The notes beneath the pieces are model-generated. The model searched no databases. It had not been told where the DNA came from and saw nothing but the letters and a program-made list of their open reading frames with translations. A stretch of 64,000 nucleotides of DNA. It comes from Anagrus nilaparvatae. Taxonomy: Eukaryota; Arthropoda; Insecta; Hymenoptera; Mymaridae. Position numbers and translations under genes: made by a program. Numbering within the stretch: position 1 is the first letter of the stretch; each line of letters opens with the position of its first letter. Below are positions 32,385 through 44,640 of this stretch, piece after piece. The stretch lies in assembly GCA_022575985.1 (NCBI GenBank), contig JAKSXM010000231.1:8372501-8436500 (forward strand), given 5' to 3'.

Positions 32385-32727
32385 GTTTTTTATAAATTAG
32401 TGATAAAGAATTTATCATTATTTATACAGGTACACGTGTAACAAGATCAAATTTCTATAGGACTTTTAAATTCTGACAATAAAACGTTAACCCCATAGCA
32501 CCGCTGTTAATTACGTTCAATCCCCTCTCCTAAATATAAAAACTATGCCTAGAAAGCGATCGATAATTACATTCTTAACTTTTGAATAAGCGTGTTTTTG
32601 TACCTTTTTTTTTGTTTCAAAGCCGTGGAAGAATGTGAAAATTGAATAATAAAATATTATATGCTAATGCGCACGCTTATTGCAGGATTTAAAAGTACTA
32701 TAAGAATATGATCTTTTCCACGTGTAG

Positions 32728-33513
32728 TTGTGTATAAATAATGATATAATTCTATGTTACTAATTTATAAATAAATGTTATATATAATAATCCTATAGTC
32801 ATCTTGTAAATATTTAATAATCATTTTGAAACAAAACTTTCAGCAAAAATAATTAAAATTAAATTCTAATTACAAAATATTGTACCATTAATTACCAAAA
32901 ATAATAATTATTTATATACATAACTACTTAATGCACAAATATCTTATGAAATGAAAAATTTGTTTAAAAATTAAGATGATAATAACTTAAATAAAAAAAA
33001 TTTTGGTATCTTATGCTTGACTTTATATTCGTAGTTTCTATTACCTTGCAGATAAGTTTCTGTTGAAAAATCAAAATCTTCTAATGCCACTTTGTTTTCC
33101 TCAACTGTGAATTAATATAGTTGTGTATAAATAATGATATAATTCTATGTTACTAATTTATAAATAAATGTTATATATAATAATCCTATAGTCATCTTGT
33201 AAATATTTAATAATCATTTTGAAACAAAACTTTCAGCAAAAATAATTAAAATTAAATTCTAATTACAAAATATTGTACCATTAATTACCAAAAATAATAA
33301 TTATTTATATACATAACTACTTAATGCACAAATATCTTATGAAATGAAAAATTTGTTTAAAAATTAAGATGATAATAACTTAAATAAAAAAAATTTTGGT
33401 ATCTTATGCTTGACTTTATATTCGTAGTTTCTATTACCTTGCAGATAAGTTTCTGTTGAAAAATCAAAATCTTCTAGTGCCACTTTGTTTTCCTCAACTG
33501 TGAATTAATTATA
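32728..33513. repeat. 393-bp direct tandem duplication including an exon
   Basis: 32728-33117 and 33121-33510 are nearly identical: one clear substitution (CTTCTAATGCC versus CTTCTAGTGCC). Each copy carries a complete minus-strand exon of the MBD gene with TTCACAG acceptor and GTAATA donor. The near identity implies a recent duplication or an assembly artefact. Confidence 0.85.
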
Positions 33514-34834
33514 CTCCTGTTAATATTTAATCAAAAATTTTGTTTAAATTTATAGATACTTACTATATAGAGCCAGTTCATCATGAGAACCTATTTTTTC
33601 AATTCCATTTGGCTCGACATAGAAAATCCTAATTTCTCCAGTAGACTCATTTTCATGTACTTCACGTTTCCATTGAAATTTAAAAGGCCTCATCAAATCA
33701 GGTACATTTGTTGAATTTAATTCTGAACACAGTTTGATTTTTTTGGCGTTATTGGTTTGGGCTCTCGTTCGTACTCTCCTCAAATTTTCTCTAGTTTCGT
33801 TACTCTATCACAAAATACATATTAAATAATTCATGTTTCTTAAAATACAATGAATAAATTGAAAAATCAAAAACTTACAATAAGATTTGTTCTCTGGATG
33901 CTTTTCACAGATGGTTCTCCTTTTGTTAAAACATCTTCAAAAGATGTACTTGCTGTTGGATGAATAATTGTATCAACTAATTTTTGGGCATCTTTTAATA
34001 AATCTTGTCCTTTCTTAATTCTTTTATTGTTTTCTTAAATTTTCATTGTTTCAATATCTTTTAATATAAGGAGATTTTTGTTGAATTCCTCAATAATTTC
34101 CAATCTTCTGTTGCATAAATGTGTGTTTCGATCAGGTAACAAAACAATACACCTTCAATCTTCAATAACTAAAAAAATGGATTAAAAATCCAAAGTAAAT
34201 AAAGAACTTCAATATATAAACCCAAAGTATGAAAATTAAATTAAAAAAAAAATATCAACCTGAATATTTATGTTATTGACATCATTTGTTTTGGTTTGTA
34301 TACTTTTCCTAGTATTGATAATTGATGTACTAAAAATAAACAAACAAAATAAACAAAAAATTTTAAATTTCAAAAAAGAACTTACTTCAATTTTTCAATT
34401 TCAAGCATTAAAGCCTTTTTTGTTTCAATAGTTCGTCCAATTTCCTTGATTCTTCTTCCTTTTCCTTTAAAAAAAGGGTATATGATTTCATTAATAAAAT
34501 TAATTTAAATTGAATATTGCTGGTGTTATAAAACAATACGACGAAACTACGCTGGATATTTTGGCGAGCGTAGTCTCTTCGAAAACAATATAACCAATAT
34601 TTTATAAAAAAAAAAACACTTCTCGTTTTTAAATTATCTGTAATTTTATTAAGCTCATATGCAACTTCTTGTGTTGAACATTTTATCTTATTAATTTCCC
34701 TTGAAATAAATAAAAACAGTCAACCTATAATTTCAGGTAATTTTCAAACTCTACCTATCCAGTTCCTTCACATCACGATAGTTCTTAAGACTGGCTTTCA
34801 AATTTTCTTCGTCAATTTGATCATCACCTGACAT
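33028..34834 (-). pseudogene. MBD-domain gene (SETDB1-like N-terminal half?), multi-exon, broken
   Basis: Exons on the minus strand: 34834-34755 (starts MSGDDQIDEENL), 34699-~34620, ~34470-34385, ~34328-34260, 34168-33879, 33804-33564, then 33503-~33421 and its duplicate 33110-~33028. The first exons encode coiled-coil-like Lys/Glu sequence. Exon 33804-33564 reads RPFKFQWKREVHEN, then IRIFYVEPNGIEKI and DELALY, and the next exon IEENKVALEDFDFSTETYL: a methyl-CpG-binding-type domain closest in form to those of SETDB1/eggless. Breaks: stop codons within 34168-33879 and an A-run frameshift near 34410. No SET domain follows in the window; the 31-32 kb transposon and AT-rich DNA lie downstream. 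Domain call fair, family assignment tentative. Confidence 0.55.
34515..34605. repeat. Short hairpin repeat inside an intron of the MBD gene
   Basis: ACTACGCT and AGCGTAGT pair at the centre, and diverged outer arms (ATTGCTGGTGTTATAAAACA versus the complement of the far side) extend it. Probably a small decayed MITE. Confidence 0.45.
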
Positions 34835-34861
34835 GGTTGTTAATTAATAACTAATAATTAA

Positions 34862-36886
34862 CCCATTAACGCCTGAAATCGACTTTTGCCGAATCTGTAC
34901 TTTGGCTACGCGTATCTCGGCGAATTTTTTTCTAATTAACATAAAAATTGGTGTACCACTATTTTTGAGTATCCTCTTTCAGAATCTGCCTAAAAAATTT
35001 CGAAAAATTATGTTTTTCATGCAGATTTCCAAGAAATAAAAAAAAAAATGACGTTTTTTTTAAAGACTTTTTTTAAAAAACATGAGTTTTCGACCTGAAA
35101 AAATTTTCGTAGATTATTGCAATAGTAAAAAAGAGTGCAATTTTTGTTCAATCTTTTCGTCTACAACCTGCAGAAAAAAAAATTTTACCGTTTTCGGGCA
35201 AAAATTTGGTCCCAAAAAAGTGCATTTTTCCAAAAAATAAATGTTACTCTAGTCAATATACGGGTTTGGTTTTATTGTCACTAGGCCTCTCAAGATTCGG
35301 TTTACTAGGGTTTTTTGGGTCGCTAATCACGAATATTGAGGTATTTTTTATAATAAATCGGGGTTTCACCCTTAAATAAGCAAAAACTACCCCTAAAAAG
35401 GGGTATTTTCGCTACATTTTCTCTGGCTGTCATCAAATTTCATCTAGTATGGTTTTTGAATCGCTGATCACGAATTTTGGGGTCCTTTATTTAAGAAATC
35501 GGGGGTTCACCCTTAAATAAGCAAAAACTACCCCTACAAAGGGGTAGTTTTTATATTTTTGCTCTGTCTCTTATCAGATTTGGTCTAGAGGGGTTTTTTG
35601 GGTCACTGATCATGAATATTGAGATAATTTTTTTAAAAAATCAGTCCTTACCCTTCAATAAGCAAAAAATACCCCTACAAAGGGGTAGTTTTTATACTTT
35701 AGCTCTGGCTCTTATCAGATTTGGTCTAGAGGGGTTTTCTGGGTCGCTGATCACGAATATTGAGATAATTTTCATAAAAACTTTTAGCGTCACCCTTAAA
35801 TCTGCAAAAACTTCCCCTGAAGGGGTATTATCACGGCATATGGTTTTTTGGATGATCACGAATATTGAGGTATTTTTATGAGAAATCGGAGTTTCACCCT
35901 TATAAAAAAAAAAAAAAAACTAGATGATTCTTGATAAACGTCTACCTCCTCGTGGTAAGAATCTTTTTGTGGTAAGAATCTTCTTGTTTTTTGGGTCGCT
36001 GATCACGAATATTGAGATAATTTTTATAAAAAATCGGTCCTTACCCTTCAATAAGAAAAAACTACCCCTGAAGGGGTATTTTTTGCTTATTGAAGGGTAA
36101 GGACTGATTTTTTAAAAAAATTATCTCAATATTCATGATCAGTGACCCAAAAAACCCCTCTAGACCAAATCTGATAAGAGCCAGAGCAAAAGTATAAAAA
36201 CTACCGCTTTGTAGGGGTAGTTTTTGCTTATTTTAGGGTGAACCCCCGATTTCTTAAATAAAGGACCCCAAAATTCGTGATCAGCGATTCAAAAACCATA
36301 CTAGATGAAATTTGATGACAGCCAGAGAAAATGTAGCAAAAATACCCCTTTTTAGGGGTAGTTTTTGCTTATTTAAGGGTGAAACCCCGATTTTTTATAA
36401 AAAATACCTCAATATTCGTGATTAGCGACCCAAAAAACCCTAGTAAACCGAATCTTGAGAGGCCTAGTGACAATAAAACCAAACCCGTATATTGACTAGA
36501 GTAACATTTATTTTTTGGAAAAATGCACTTTTTTGGGACCAAATTTTTGCCCGAAAACGGTAAAATTTTTTTTTCTGCAGGTTGTAGACGAAAAGATTGA
36601 ACAAAAATTGCACTCTTTTTTACTATTGCAATAATCTACGAAAATTTTTTCAGGTCGAAAACTCATGTTTTTTAAAAAAAGTCTTTAAAAAAAACGTCAT
36701 TTTTTTTTTTATTTCTTGGAAATCTGCATGAAAAACATAATTTTTCGAAATTTTTTTGGCAGATTCTGAAAGAGCATACTCAAAAATAGTGGTACACCAA
36801 TTTTTATGTTAATTAGAAAAAAATTCGCCGAGATACGCGTAGCCAAAGTACAGATACGGCAAAAGTCGATTTCAGGCGTTAATGGG
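34862..36886. mobile_element. 2.0-kb piggyBac-like palindromic transposon with internal tandem repeats
   Basis: The ends are CCCATTAACGCCTGAAATCG and its complement, each bordered by TTAA (34858-34861 and 36887-36890). The CCC...GGG termini at TTAA are diagnostic of piggyBac-type elements. The two halves are inverted copies for about 1 kb each, with the centre near 36060. Each half holds several ~120-130-bp tandem units (GGGTCGCTGATCACGAATAT, CACCCTTAAATAAGCAAAAA, CCCCTACAAAGGGGTAG). No transposase coding remains. It is inserted 24 bp upstream of the start codon of the MBD gene. Confidence 0.88.
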
Positions 36887-36984
36887 TTAATAGCACGTGA
36901 ATTCAACCTGAGGCTCCGTGTAAGACTCCGACAAGACTGACCTTTTATTTGAATGCTGATTACTTTTTGTGTATCCCTTCCCTT

Positions 36985-37267
36985 GGGGGTTATTCTCTTA
37001 AGTCTAATTTTTCTTTCTCTTCCTCTTACAGGGTTTTGTCGGTAAAGCAGCAAGGTCTCGAGAAACAATTAATGATTTTTCCGGAAAAAACTGGGGTTAA
37101 TCTTTCTTGAATCTAATAAATAAACTATAATTTTGAGTAGTTTATGCAAATTAACCTCTTATTTTTCCGGAAAAATCATTAATTGTTTCTCGATACCTTA
37201 CTGCTTTACCGACAAAACCCTGTAAGAGGAAGAGAAAGAAAAATTTGACTTAAGAGAATTACCCCCC
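36985..37267. mobile_element. Foldback MITE with ~105-bp arms
   Basis: The left arm GGGGGTTATTCTCTTAAGTC... includes CTCTTACAGGGTTTTGTCGG and ends in TTTTTCCGGAAAAA. The right arm is its reverse complement ending AATTACCCCCC. The spacer is about 70 bp. Arms differ by only a few bases. Confidence 0.8.
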
Positions 37268-40200
37268 TTTTATATAATCATATTCGCTCTGCAGGTAGGC
37301 GTGTCGATTTAAAAATCTATCATAGCGATATCGGTTGTAGGTAAAACTAGTTTCTCGGGCTTTTTCATGCAAAACAGTATATATCATTCAAAAGACAAGC
37401 AGGCCTAAAAAGAAAAACTTTCTTATCTTAAAAATTTATTTACCGCCAATTTCAAAATAATAAAAATATAATTTAGATCAAAGGAATTTATTCGAATCTT
37501 ATGAAAAGCTCCATATATTTATATTAAATATTTTAATTTTTTTTGGTAATTTTTTCTTTGCAACATCTCATTTAATTAACATCACATTCTTCCTTTTTTT
37601 TCAAATCATTATAACATTTTTCAGATATCAATAATATTTAATAAGTATTTGTGAAAAAATTACCTTGTTTCTCTATTTTGGCCTAAATTCAACTCCAACA
37701 TACAGTACAAATTAAATTTATTCAAGTCTACATGGTGAAATTAATTTACCATGTAATTGTTTAAAAATTTAACAAATTTAATATTATTTAAGGTAATAAT
37801 TACTTTTACATAAATTAATTTTAACTTGTTTTTTTCTTAATTAATTAATTAAAAGAATTAAAAGATGTGAATTTCTTCTAAATAGTATATAGTGGCCCTA
37901 GGTGGGAAAATTAAAGAATGGCCCAAATCGCACGTAAATTACGAGGTGAAGCCAAGGATGGTAAACTGCGATTTGAATCTTTGATTGTTTATGGCCAAGA
38001 TTATACAAAATTTTTTTGGGATACATTGAGCCGCAGTACAAACAAATATTTTATGAAATACACTATAATTGAATTGCGTTATTATTTCTGGATTTTAGAT
38101 TTTCCTATATAACAATGAGCATTGAAATTAATTTTGCTAAGACAGCGTTGCGCCGTATCTATGAGCATTCAATAAAGCATTTAGTTTGGGTTCCTACTTG
38201 ACCGTATACCTAGTCCAATTAATTTTTTTATTTAAAATTTTGTTTCAGTGATATCTTTGGAAGTAGTACAGAATAATGCGGTTTTTTTACAAAAGTAGAA
38301 AAATCTTGTGCAGCATTACGCAGGCGATCATCCCCGGAACTCATACCAGCTTGTTATTCTCATGGTTTCTTTAAAGTATGCAATGCCACCATGCACTTAA
38401 ACTTTGTTGGTGGTTGATTGACATGGAATTGAATTTACTGGTACAAGAGTCAGGGATACAAGGATTGTGGTAAGCTCAAATCTGTTTATATTTATGAATA
38501 CAAGCACGTGAAAATTATCTAATTGTATTTCTTTATTTCTTATTAATTTACTTACTTATTCCACTAACCATTATGATTATATCTAGTAATAGACAGAACA
38601 CAAATAGATTAATGTTTTGTTCTCAATGGCTTCCCTCTAGGCAGGTGAAGTAAAACAGACTAGATTTAAACCTCCATTTTCTGCTATTTTTATTATTCCT
38701 TTAAACCTTTTTATGACCAGCTTTAACAAATCCAAGATATCTTTTCCAATATTGTGAAAAATAAACCCATAACGTTTAAGCCAAAAACAGGCAGCATAAA
38801 TAAGGTTTGGGCGGCGCCTCCTCAGTTATTCCAATAGGAAAACAATTTTTCCTCCTAATATCTTTCTCAGAGGCAAAGTTACCGTTGGAGTCAGTCCTTT
38901 TAGCTGTAGTACGTTTTTGTTCTCTTATTTAAATTTAATTTAAAGAGTATTTTAGAAAAATTTGTTAAGATCGATTAATAATCCATTAATATTTAATCCA
39001 CTAACTTAAATTAAAAAAAAAAGATACGAGTATGATTTAATTCTAAGCCTTTTTCAGTTTAAAAACAAAAATTAAAGTGTTATTTGTTAGCCAAGTATAA
39101 ATAAAGTTGAAAAGATCATATACTAGAGATCATATACTAGAGAAATATAAGTATTAGCAACTTCAATGCAATATGCGATGCTATATAAAGTAAATGAGTC
39201 CTACTGTATTATATGTGGTAAGACTGTAAGAGAAACAATAATATTGCAAAGTAACAATAATATTGCAAATAGACAAAAAATGTTGGAATTTAAATGACAA
39301 CAACCAATTTGTTAAAATGGAACATGGAAGAGAGCTTGCTATGAGCTATATAAATAACAGTGTTACCCACATTGTACATTTAAAAGATGCTAGGAGACTT
39401 CTTTTCACTTTTTTCAGGTACAGGTTTTTTGACCTTACTTTTGGTTATTCAATTAAGAACTTTTACAAGTTGTTGGAGGTTATCCTGACTAGAAGCAGTT
39501 GCATCTATATACGTTGATAAAAAAGTTCTTCTTTATTACTCAAAACTAATATTTTTGTGCAATTCTCAACTCCTAGGGCCAACATTTTCTCTACTTATCG
39601 CAAGCACAGAACTTTTTCCTGCAGGAAAATTTCGAAAGGAGACGCTGTGTGTGCACGTGCATCACCACACAAAATACATAGCTATATACACGCACTTAAC
39701 AAAATCAGACTGAACATCAATGATTTAAGCTTAATTTTACCTTTATTTTTTAATTTTTTTACCTTAATTAAGATAGCAACTCACTTTACCACTATAGAAA
39801 ATAATTCACAAACCTAATTCAAATTGTAAAGTAAATCTTACAGTAAATTAATGTCAAACGTAATTTCCAGATGTTATTCTTTCTGATAGTTCAATTTCTA
39901 TAAAAGTATTATTTGTTGAATTTTTGAATCATTCAATCCTACAAGGACAGATGTTCTAACTCCTGGCTGAAAATACGTTAACTTGATTATATAAATCCAA
40001 CAGTAAGCATCAGGTAACAAATTGTAGTTAATGATGTATTTGCTGTGATATTGAAACTTCTAAAGCAAATGCTAATGATCAAGCAAAATAAAATTTTAAA
40101 TTCAATATTAATTTATTTGTGAAAATAGGCACACACAATATGAAAAGAAAAAGTTACTTGATAAAGTTGCTTCATAGATTGAATGAAGATAAAATTTTTT

Positions 40201-41394
40201 CTTTTTTAATGAAATAGCACAAAGCAAGGTAATTGTTATATCAATCCAAGTTTCATCTGGTTAAAAATGTCAAGACCAAGCGGCAGTTCTAGTACTTTTG
40301 TATAAAACTATTTTTTCCTGGTGAAATAAAAATTGCTTTCTTGAGCAACTCCACGTTGTTAGATATCATTACCTTAAAATTCTCTATAAAATCAATAATC
40401 TAACATTAAAAACTCTACAATTCTATTATAAAAAGAAATTATAAAAAAAAATACCTTAAATAATTTCATGCAATGATACATGAAACTTTTATTTGTAAAC
40501 TGTCTTATGCTTCATTAGGACAAACTTTTTTGAATTTTAATACATTCTTGATCAATCTCCAAGTACAAAAGCACAGTAAAAAGAAAATTTATTTTCTAAA
40601 TTAAAAATATAACCTAAAAAATTTTAATAATAATATAATGATTCATTGATTATCTATGATTAAATGATATTTACAAATATCACGTAATTACAAATATTTC
40701 GATGTCATTGTCTGTAACATTTTTCTTATTTTTTTTATAATAAATATAAATATGTTTCAAATGTGAATTATAAATTGGATTAGAGTATGGTAAAGATTTG
40801 GAGTTTAACACATACTGTACACATGTAAACAGAAGAGTTTATAAACTATTTAAAAATTTTAAATTTGAACTTTTTAATTTAGAAAATTTTTACAAATAAA
40901 TATTAAATATATACCCGAAAAATTTTAAAAAACATTATCCAATAACAATTTGGTTGGAAGCATCGTTATAATAAAAAAAATTTCTTTTTTTTTAATTTTT
41001 TGAAATTTTCAAACCAATTCAATTTGCAAATTAACAAGTATGAAAATTTCTTATTTTTAAAAAAGATAGATTTACGATAAGGCTATTTAAAATGACCAAA
41101 GGCAATAAGAGGAAGTGAGATAAATGTTAAATTTAATGACACTTGCGCACAAGGATTTATACATTGTTGACAATTTTCTTTATATCTCTTACGAAAACGA
41201 AATTCAATAATTTTGATCTAATATTTATCATTTATTAACCTTTAATTTTTTTAATTTAAATTCAATAATTTAATCAAATTAATAAACATTTGTGGTATAA
41301 TTTGTTTATAACAATTTGGTTAAAAATTATTTGATAATATAAATATTTATCAAGGTCATAGTTTATAAAAATCGAAAATAAGTGTGAATATAAA
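37268..41394. other. Intergenic AT-rich region without recognised genes
   Basis: Four kb with no domain-bearing frame. Short frames at 37918-38112, 39263-39517 and 39557-39817 have ordinary codons but no motif or splice context that I can support. A 16-bp direct repeat (GATCATATACTAGAGA) occurs at ~39116-39145. Slightly GC-richer pieces (38080-38480) could be very old transposon remains. Confidence 0.4.
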
Positions 41395-42658
41395 ATGGTT
41401 AAATGTTGCAATGTATGTGGTGTAAGGCAAAAGCCTTTTACAAATCAAGAGTTAACTTTTCACAGGTGAGTTTAAAGAATTGTGAATTTTTTATTTATTT
41501 ATTTTAGTGAATTTAAAAATTGAGAATTATTATAACCTGTACATTTGTTTAGAATTCCAAAGGTAGATGACATCCAGTTCAAAAAATGGACAAATTTGTT
41601 GAACAAAAGTGGGAAACGGATCACAAAAAATTTTACAATATGTAGTGATCATTTTGATGAACACTTGGATTTTGAAATAAAACAATCAAGAAGGTATTTG
41701 AAGAAAACAAGTTTGCCCAAGTACATGCCTACAAAAGGATTAATAACGTAAACTGAATCATTTTATATTTTTTTTTTACTTATTAATTAAAATAAATTTT
41801 TAGGATAATTCTTAAACCAACTTCTTCAACCCTTTAACTAATGAAAAATTTTCTGAATTAATGCAACAAGGACCGTAAGTTCTATAAAACAATGTTTTAA
41901 CCCCTTTTTGAAATTAATTTAAACAAAAATTTTAAAATTACCATTTTAGAAATTTCGATATTTTCTTAATATTAAAATTTTTTTTTGGCCTACTTTTATA
42001 TTTTTTTAATTGCGATGAACGTGAGAGTAATTTTTTTTAATTCCATCAAAAAATTTTGTTGAAAATAAAAGAAACTGATTTACAAATTTTTTTGTTTCTG
42101 TATCTTCCAACTAACATTCAATAAATAAATTTAATTATTTTAAATGAAACAGAAAAAAATTATCAGAAGAAAGTCAAAATATATCGGATGATATGAATGT
42201 GGAATTATTGGGTGGTGATTTAAATATTTCTCAAAAATTACCAGAAGACGGACCAAATGTAACAGCTGATATAAATGTGGAATTATTGAGTTCTGATCTA
42301 CATGATTCTCAATTGATGGAATCAATTGAAATTGAAAAGGTTTGTGATATTGAGGAAAATTTTTACTCATCATTGTCAACTAAAAGAACAAATGACATCT
42401 CTTTTGCTATTCAGCATGAATAGTAAGTTTCATAAATAATCTGTATAAAATTTTACTTTTAAGCAATTATATTTAATTATGTTCAAATTTCTTTAGTAAA
42501 AATAAGGAAGCAGTTTTGAATACAAATTATGTAAACCAAAACAAATTAATTTACGATGACAATATTAACAAGGAATTGGTGTCAGATGAATCCCATATTT
42601 GTCAATTTAAAAATTTTATTAAAATTAAAAGCAATTGTGATATTGAACAGTTAAAAAG
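41395..42658 (+). CDS. THAP-domain gene, 5' exons (one frameshift)
   Basis: Exons: 41395-41465, 41553-41747, 41814-41874, 42153-42422 and 42497-42658, with GT-AG sites and matching phases. Exons 1-2 form a THAP zinc finger (C2CH DNA-binding domain): MVKCCNVCGV supplies the Cys pair, KKWTNLL the conserved Trp, and ICSDHFDE the Cys and His, then YLKKTSLP for the closing motif. Later exons are acidic with a repeat (DMNVELLGGDL and DINVELLSSDL). A one-base frame change in exon 3 (near 41845) is required to continue into exon 4; otherwise the frame stops at ~41842. The frame is open to a donor at 42658, after which I find no further exon. It could be a host THAP protein or the N-terminus of a P/Kolobok-type transposase. 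Confidence 0.65.
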
Positions 42659-42889
42659 GTGATTTCATGGGTACTGTATTTATATGAAATATCCAAAGTT
42701 TAACTTGCATATATTTATAGATCTTGAATGAATAATATTCATATTTTTTTTATTATAGACTATAAAATTCTTAGGGATGTTATATATTTATTTATGAATT
42801 TCTGAATTGTATTTTAAAGCCTTTTTTTTTAAATTTTTTAATTCATCTTGAAATTTGATCAATATAAAATAAAAAAAAATAAATATAAA

Positions 42890-43795
42890 AGCTAGTATAT
42901 ATATAAATCTTTAATTATGTGTGTGTGTGTGTCTGAACGCGATAAACTAGAAAACGATAAAAGCTACAGACATAGGGTTTACGGCAAAAGACGGCAAAAA
43001 TTACGGGTCAAAACATAGGCTAAGTTTTATTTCGATTAAAAACGACAAAAAATTTTTATGTTGAAAAAACTGAATTTTCAAGAAAAAAATTTTTATCAAA
43101 TTTTCAAAAAAAACCAAAAAAACTGAAAACCGAGGGAAAATTTTTTTATCAAAAAGAATTTCATTCGATTTGGGCATATTTTGTACGTATCCACCTAAAT
43201 TTTTAAGCTAATCGGCTCGATCTGTCAAAAGTTACAATCATTTTTCAAAAATTATAAAAGTTTAGGACTAATCCTATCCTATCCTATCTTATCTTACTAG
43301 TCTTATCTTATCTTATCTTATCTTATCTTATCTTACTACTATATATATTTGAAAATTTATTTGTGTGTCTGTGTGTATGTATTATCATCAGGGTCAAACC
43401 AGTGAACGAAATTATATAAAACCGGTGTCAAATTAAAGAAAAAATGTCCGCGAGTGACATAGGCCATAGTTTTGCGATTCAGCTATCGTACTTTTGGAGA
43501 TATTCAATTTTTAGTATTTTTGAACTTGATAAAATTTTTAAAAATTTTTAACAAAAATTAAAATATCTTGAGACATTTGAAAAATTTTACTGTCACACTT
43601 TGTAGTTTTCGATTTCGCACCAATTCTTGCGTGTTCTCCTAAATTTTTATTCAAGACGGAGGTATCTTTAAAATTTTATAAAATATTTTTGAAGCTGGTT
43701 AGAAAATATTTTTTAATTTTTTTATTTTTTGTGGTATTTATAATCATCTATTTGTGGGTCTGTGTGTGTACGTGTTTCATCATCAGGGTCGAATC
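42890..43795. repeat. Helitron-like terminal sequences and (TTATC)n microsatellite
   Basis: Three blocks (about 42893, 43332 and 43741) share a pattern TATATATA-rich start, then TTTGTGTGTCTGTGTGTATG and ATCATCAGGGTC. This kind of start is common at the 5' ends of insect Helitrons. Between the first two lies (TTATC)n with variants at about 43266-43331. No Rep/helicase coding. The Gypsy reading frame begins directly after the third block. Confidence 0.4.
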
Positions 43796-44197
43796 AATAT
43801 CAAAATGAAGTGTCAAAATAAAGAAAAAAATTTAATTAAGAATTTTGCGGTGCCCAATTGTTTAAATGTAGATAGAAATAGTATAATTAGATTAAGTGGT
43901 ATTACTGATACAACCGTTCCAACTTTAGGAAAAGTATATTTAAAATTTGGTGATTATAAATCTGTTTTTCATATAGTAAGTGATAATTTTCCTATTGATC
44001 AGGACGGTTTGATTGGTAATATAATGTTATGGGAGACACAAGCGAATTTGAATTTTAAGGAAGGATGTTTAGAAATTGGAAAAAATTCATTTCCTTTTAC
44101 ACAGGCAGTAGAAGATAGTAGTAGTACGTCTTGTTTTCCATTAAACCCTTTAGTAAAAGTTTCTCAGAGTATCAGCAGAACCTCAGGAGAATATTAG
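43796..44197 (+). pseudogene. Gypsy aspartic protease, C-terminal portion
   Basis: The frame reads NSIIRLSGITDTTVPTLGKV, then FPIDQDGLIGNIML and further, the flap-to-C-terminal half of a retroviral-type protease (the I-x-G-x-x-D/N-G-L-IG pattern). The catalytic D-T/S-G lies upstream and is missing. The upstream ATG at 43754 belongs to flanking repeat sequence. The frame ends inside a 33-bp repeat at 44197 by phase loss. Confidence 0.65.
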
Positions 44198-44640
44198 CAG
44201 ATCCTCAGCAGAACCTCAGGAAAATATTAGCAGATCCTCAGCAGAACCTCAGGAAAATATTAGCAGATCCTCAGCAGAACCTCAGGAAAATATTAGCAGA
44301 ACCTCAGAAGAACCTCAGGAAAATATTAACAGAACCTCAGCAGAACCTCAGGAAAATATTAGCAGAACCTCAGAAAAACATTAGCAGAACCTCCGCAGAA
44401 CCTCAGCAAAGCATCAGTGAAACGGCCGCAGAACCTTAGCAAAGCACCAGCAGAACCTCCGCAGAACCTCAGCAAAGCATCAGTGAAACGGCCGCAGAAC
44501 CTCAGCAAAGAATCAGCAGAACCTCCGCAGAACCTCAGCAAAGCATCAGTGAAACGGCCGCAGAACTTTAGCTAAGCGTCAACAGAACCTCCGGAGAAAC
44601 TCAGCAAAGCATCAGTGTAATGGCCTCAGAACCTCAGCAG
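44168..44640 (+). repeat. 33-bp coding minisatellite in the Gypsy protease-RT linker
   Basis: At least six copies of CTCAGCAGAACCTCAGGAAAATATTAGCAGAT-type 33-mers, followed by 57- to 63-bp units with CAGTGAAACGGCCGCAGAACC. In the likely frame they encode Ser/Glu/Pro/Gln repeats (SAEPQENISR, then SISETAAEPQQ). Indels shift phase within the array and stops occur (TAG 44437-44439 and others). Confidence 0.75.

Noticed and set aside
37918..39817. Small plus-strand frames (64, 84 and 86 codons)
   Set aside because: No domain, no consistent splice signals and A/T-driven composition; not reported as genes.
44359..44541. Minus-strand frame LLRFCGG repeats
   Set aside because: Antisense of the 33-bp and related coding minisatellite.
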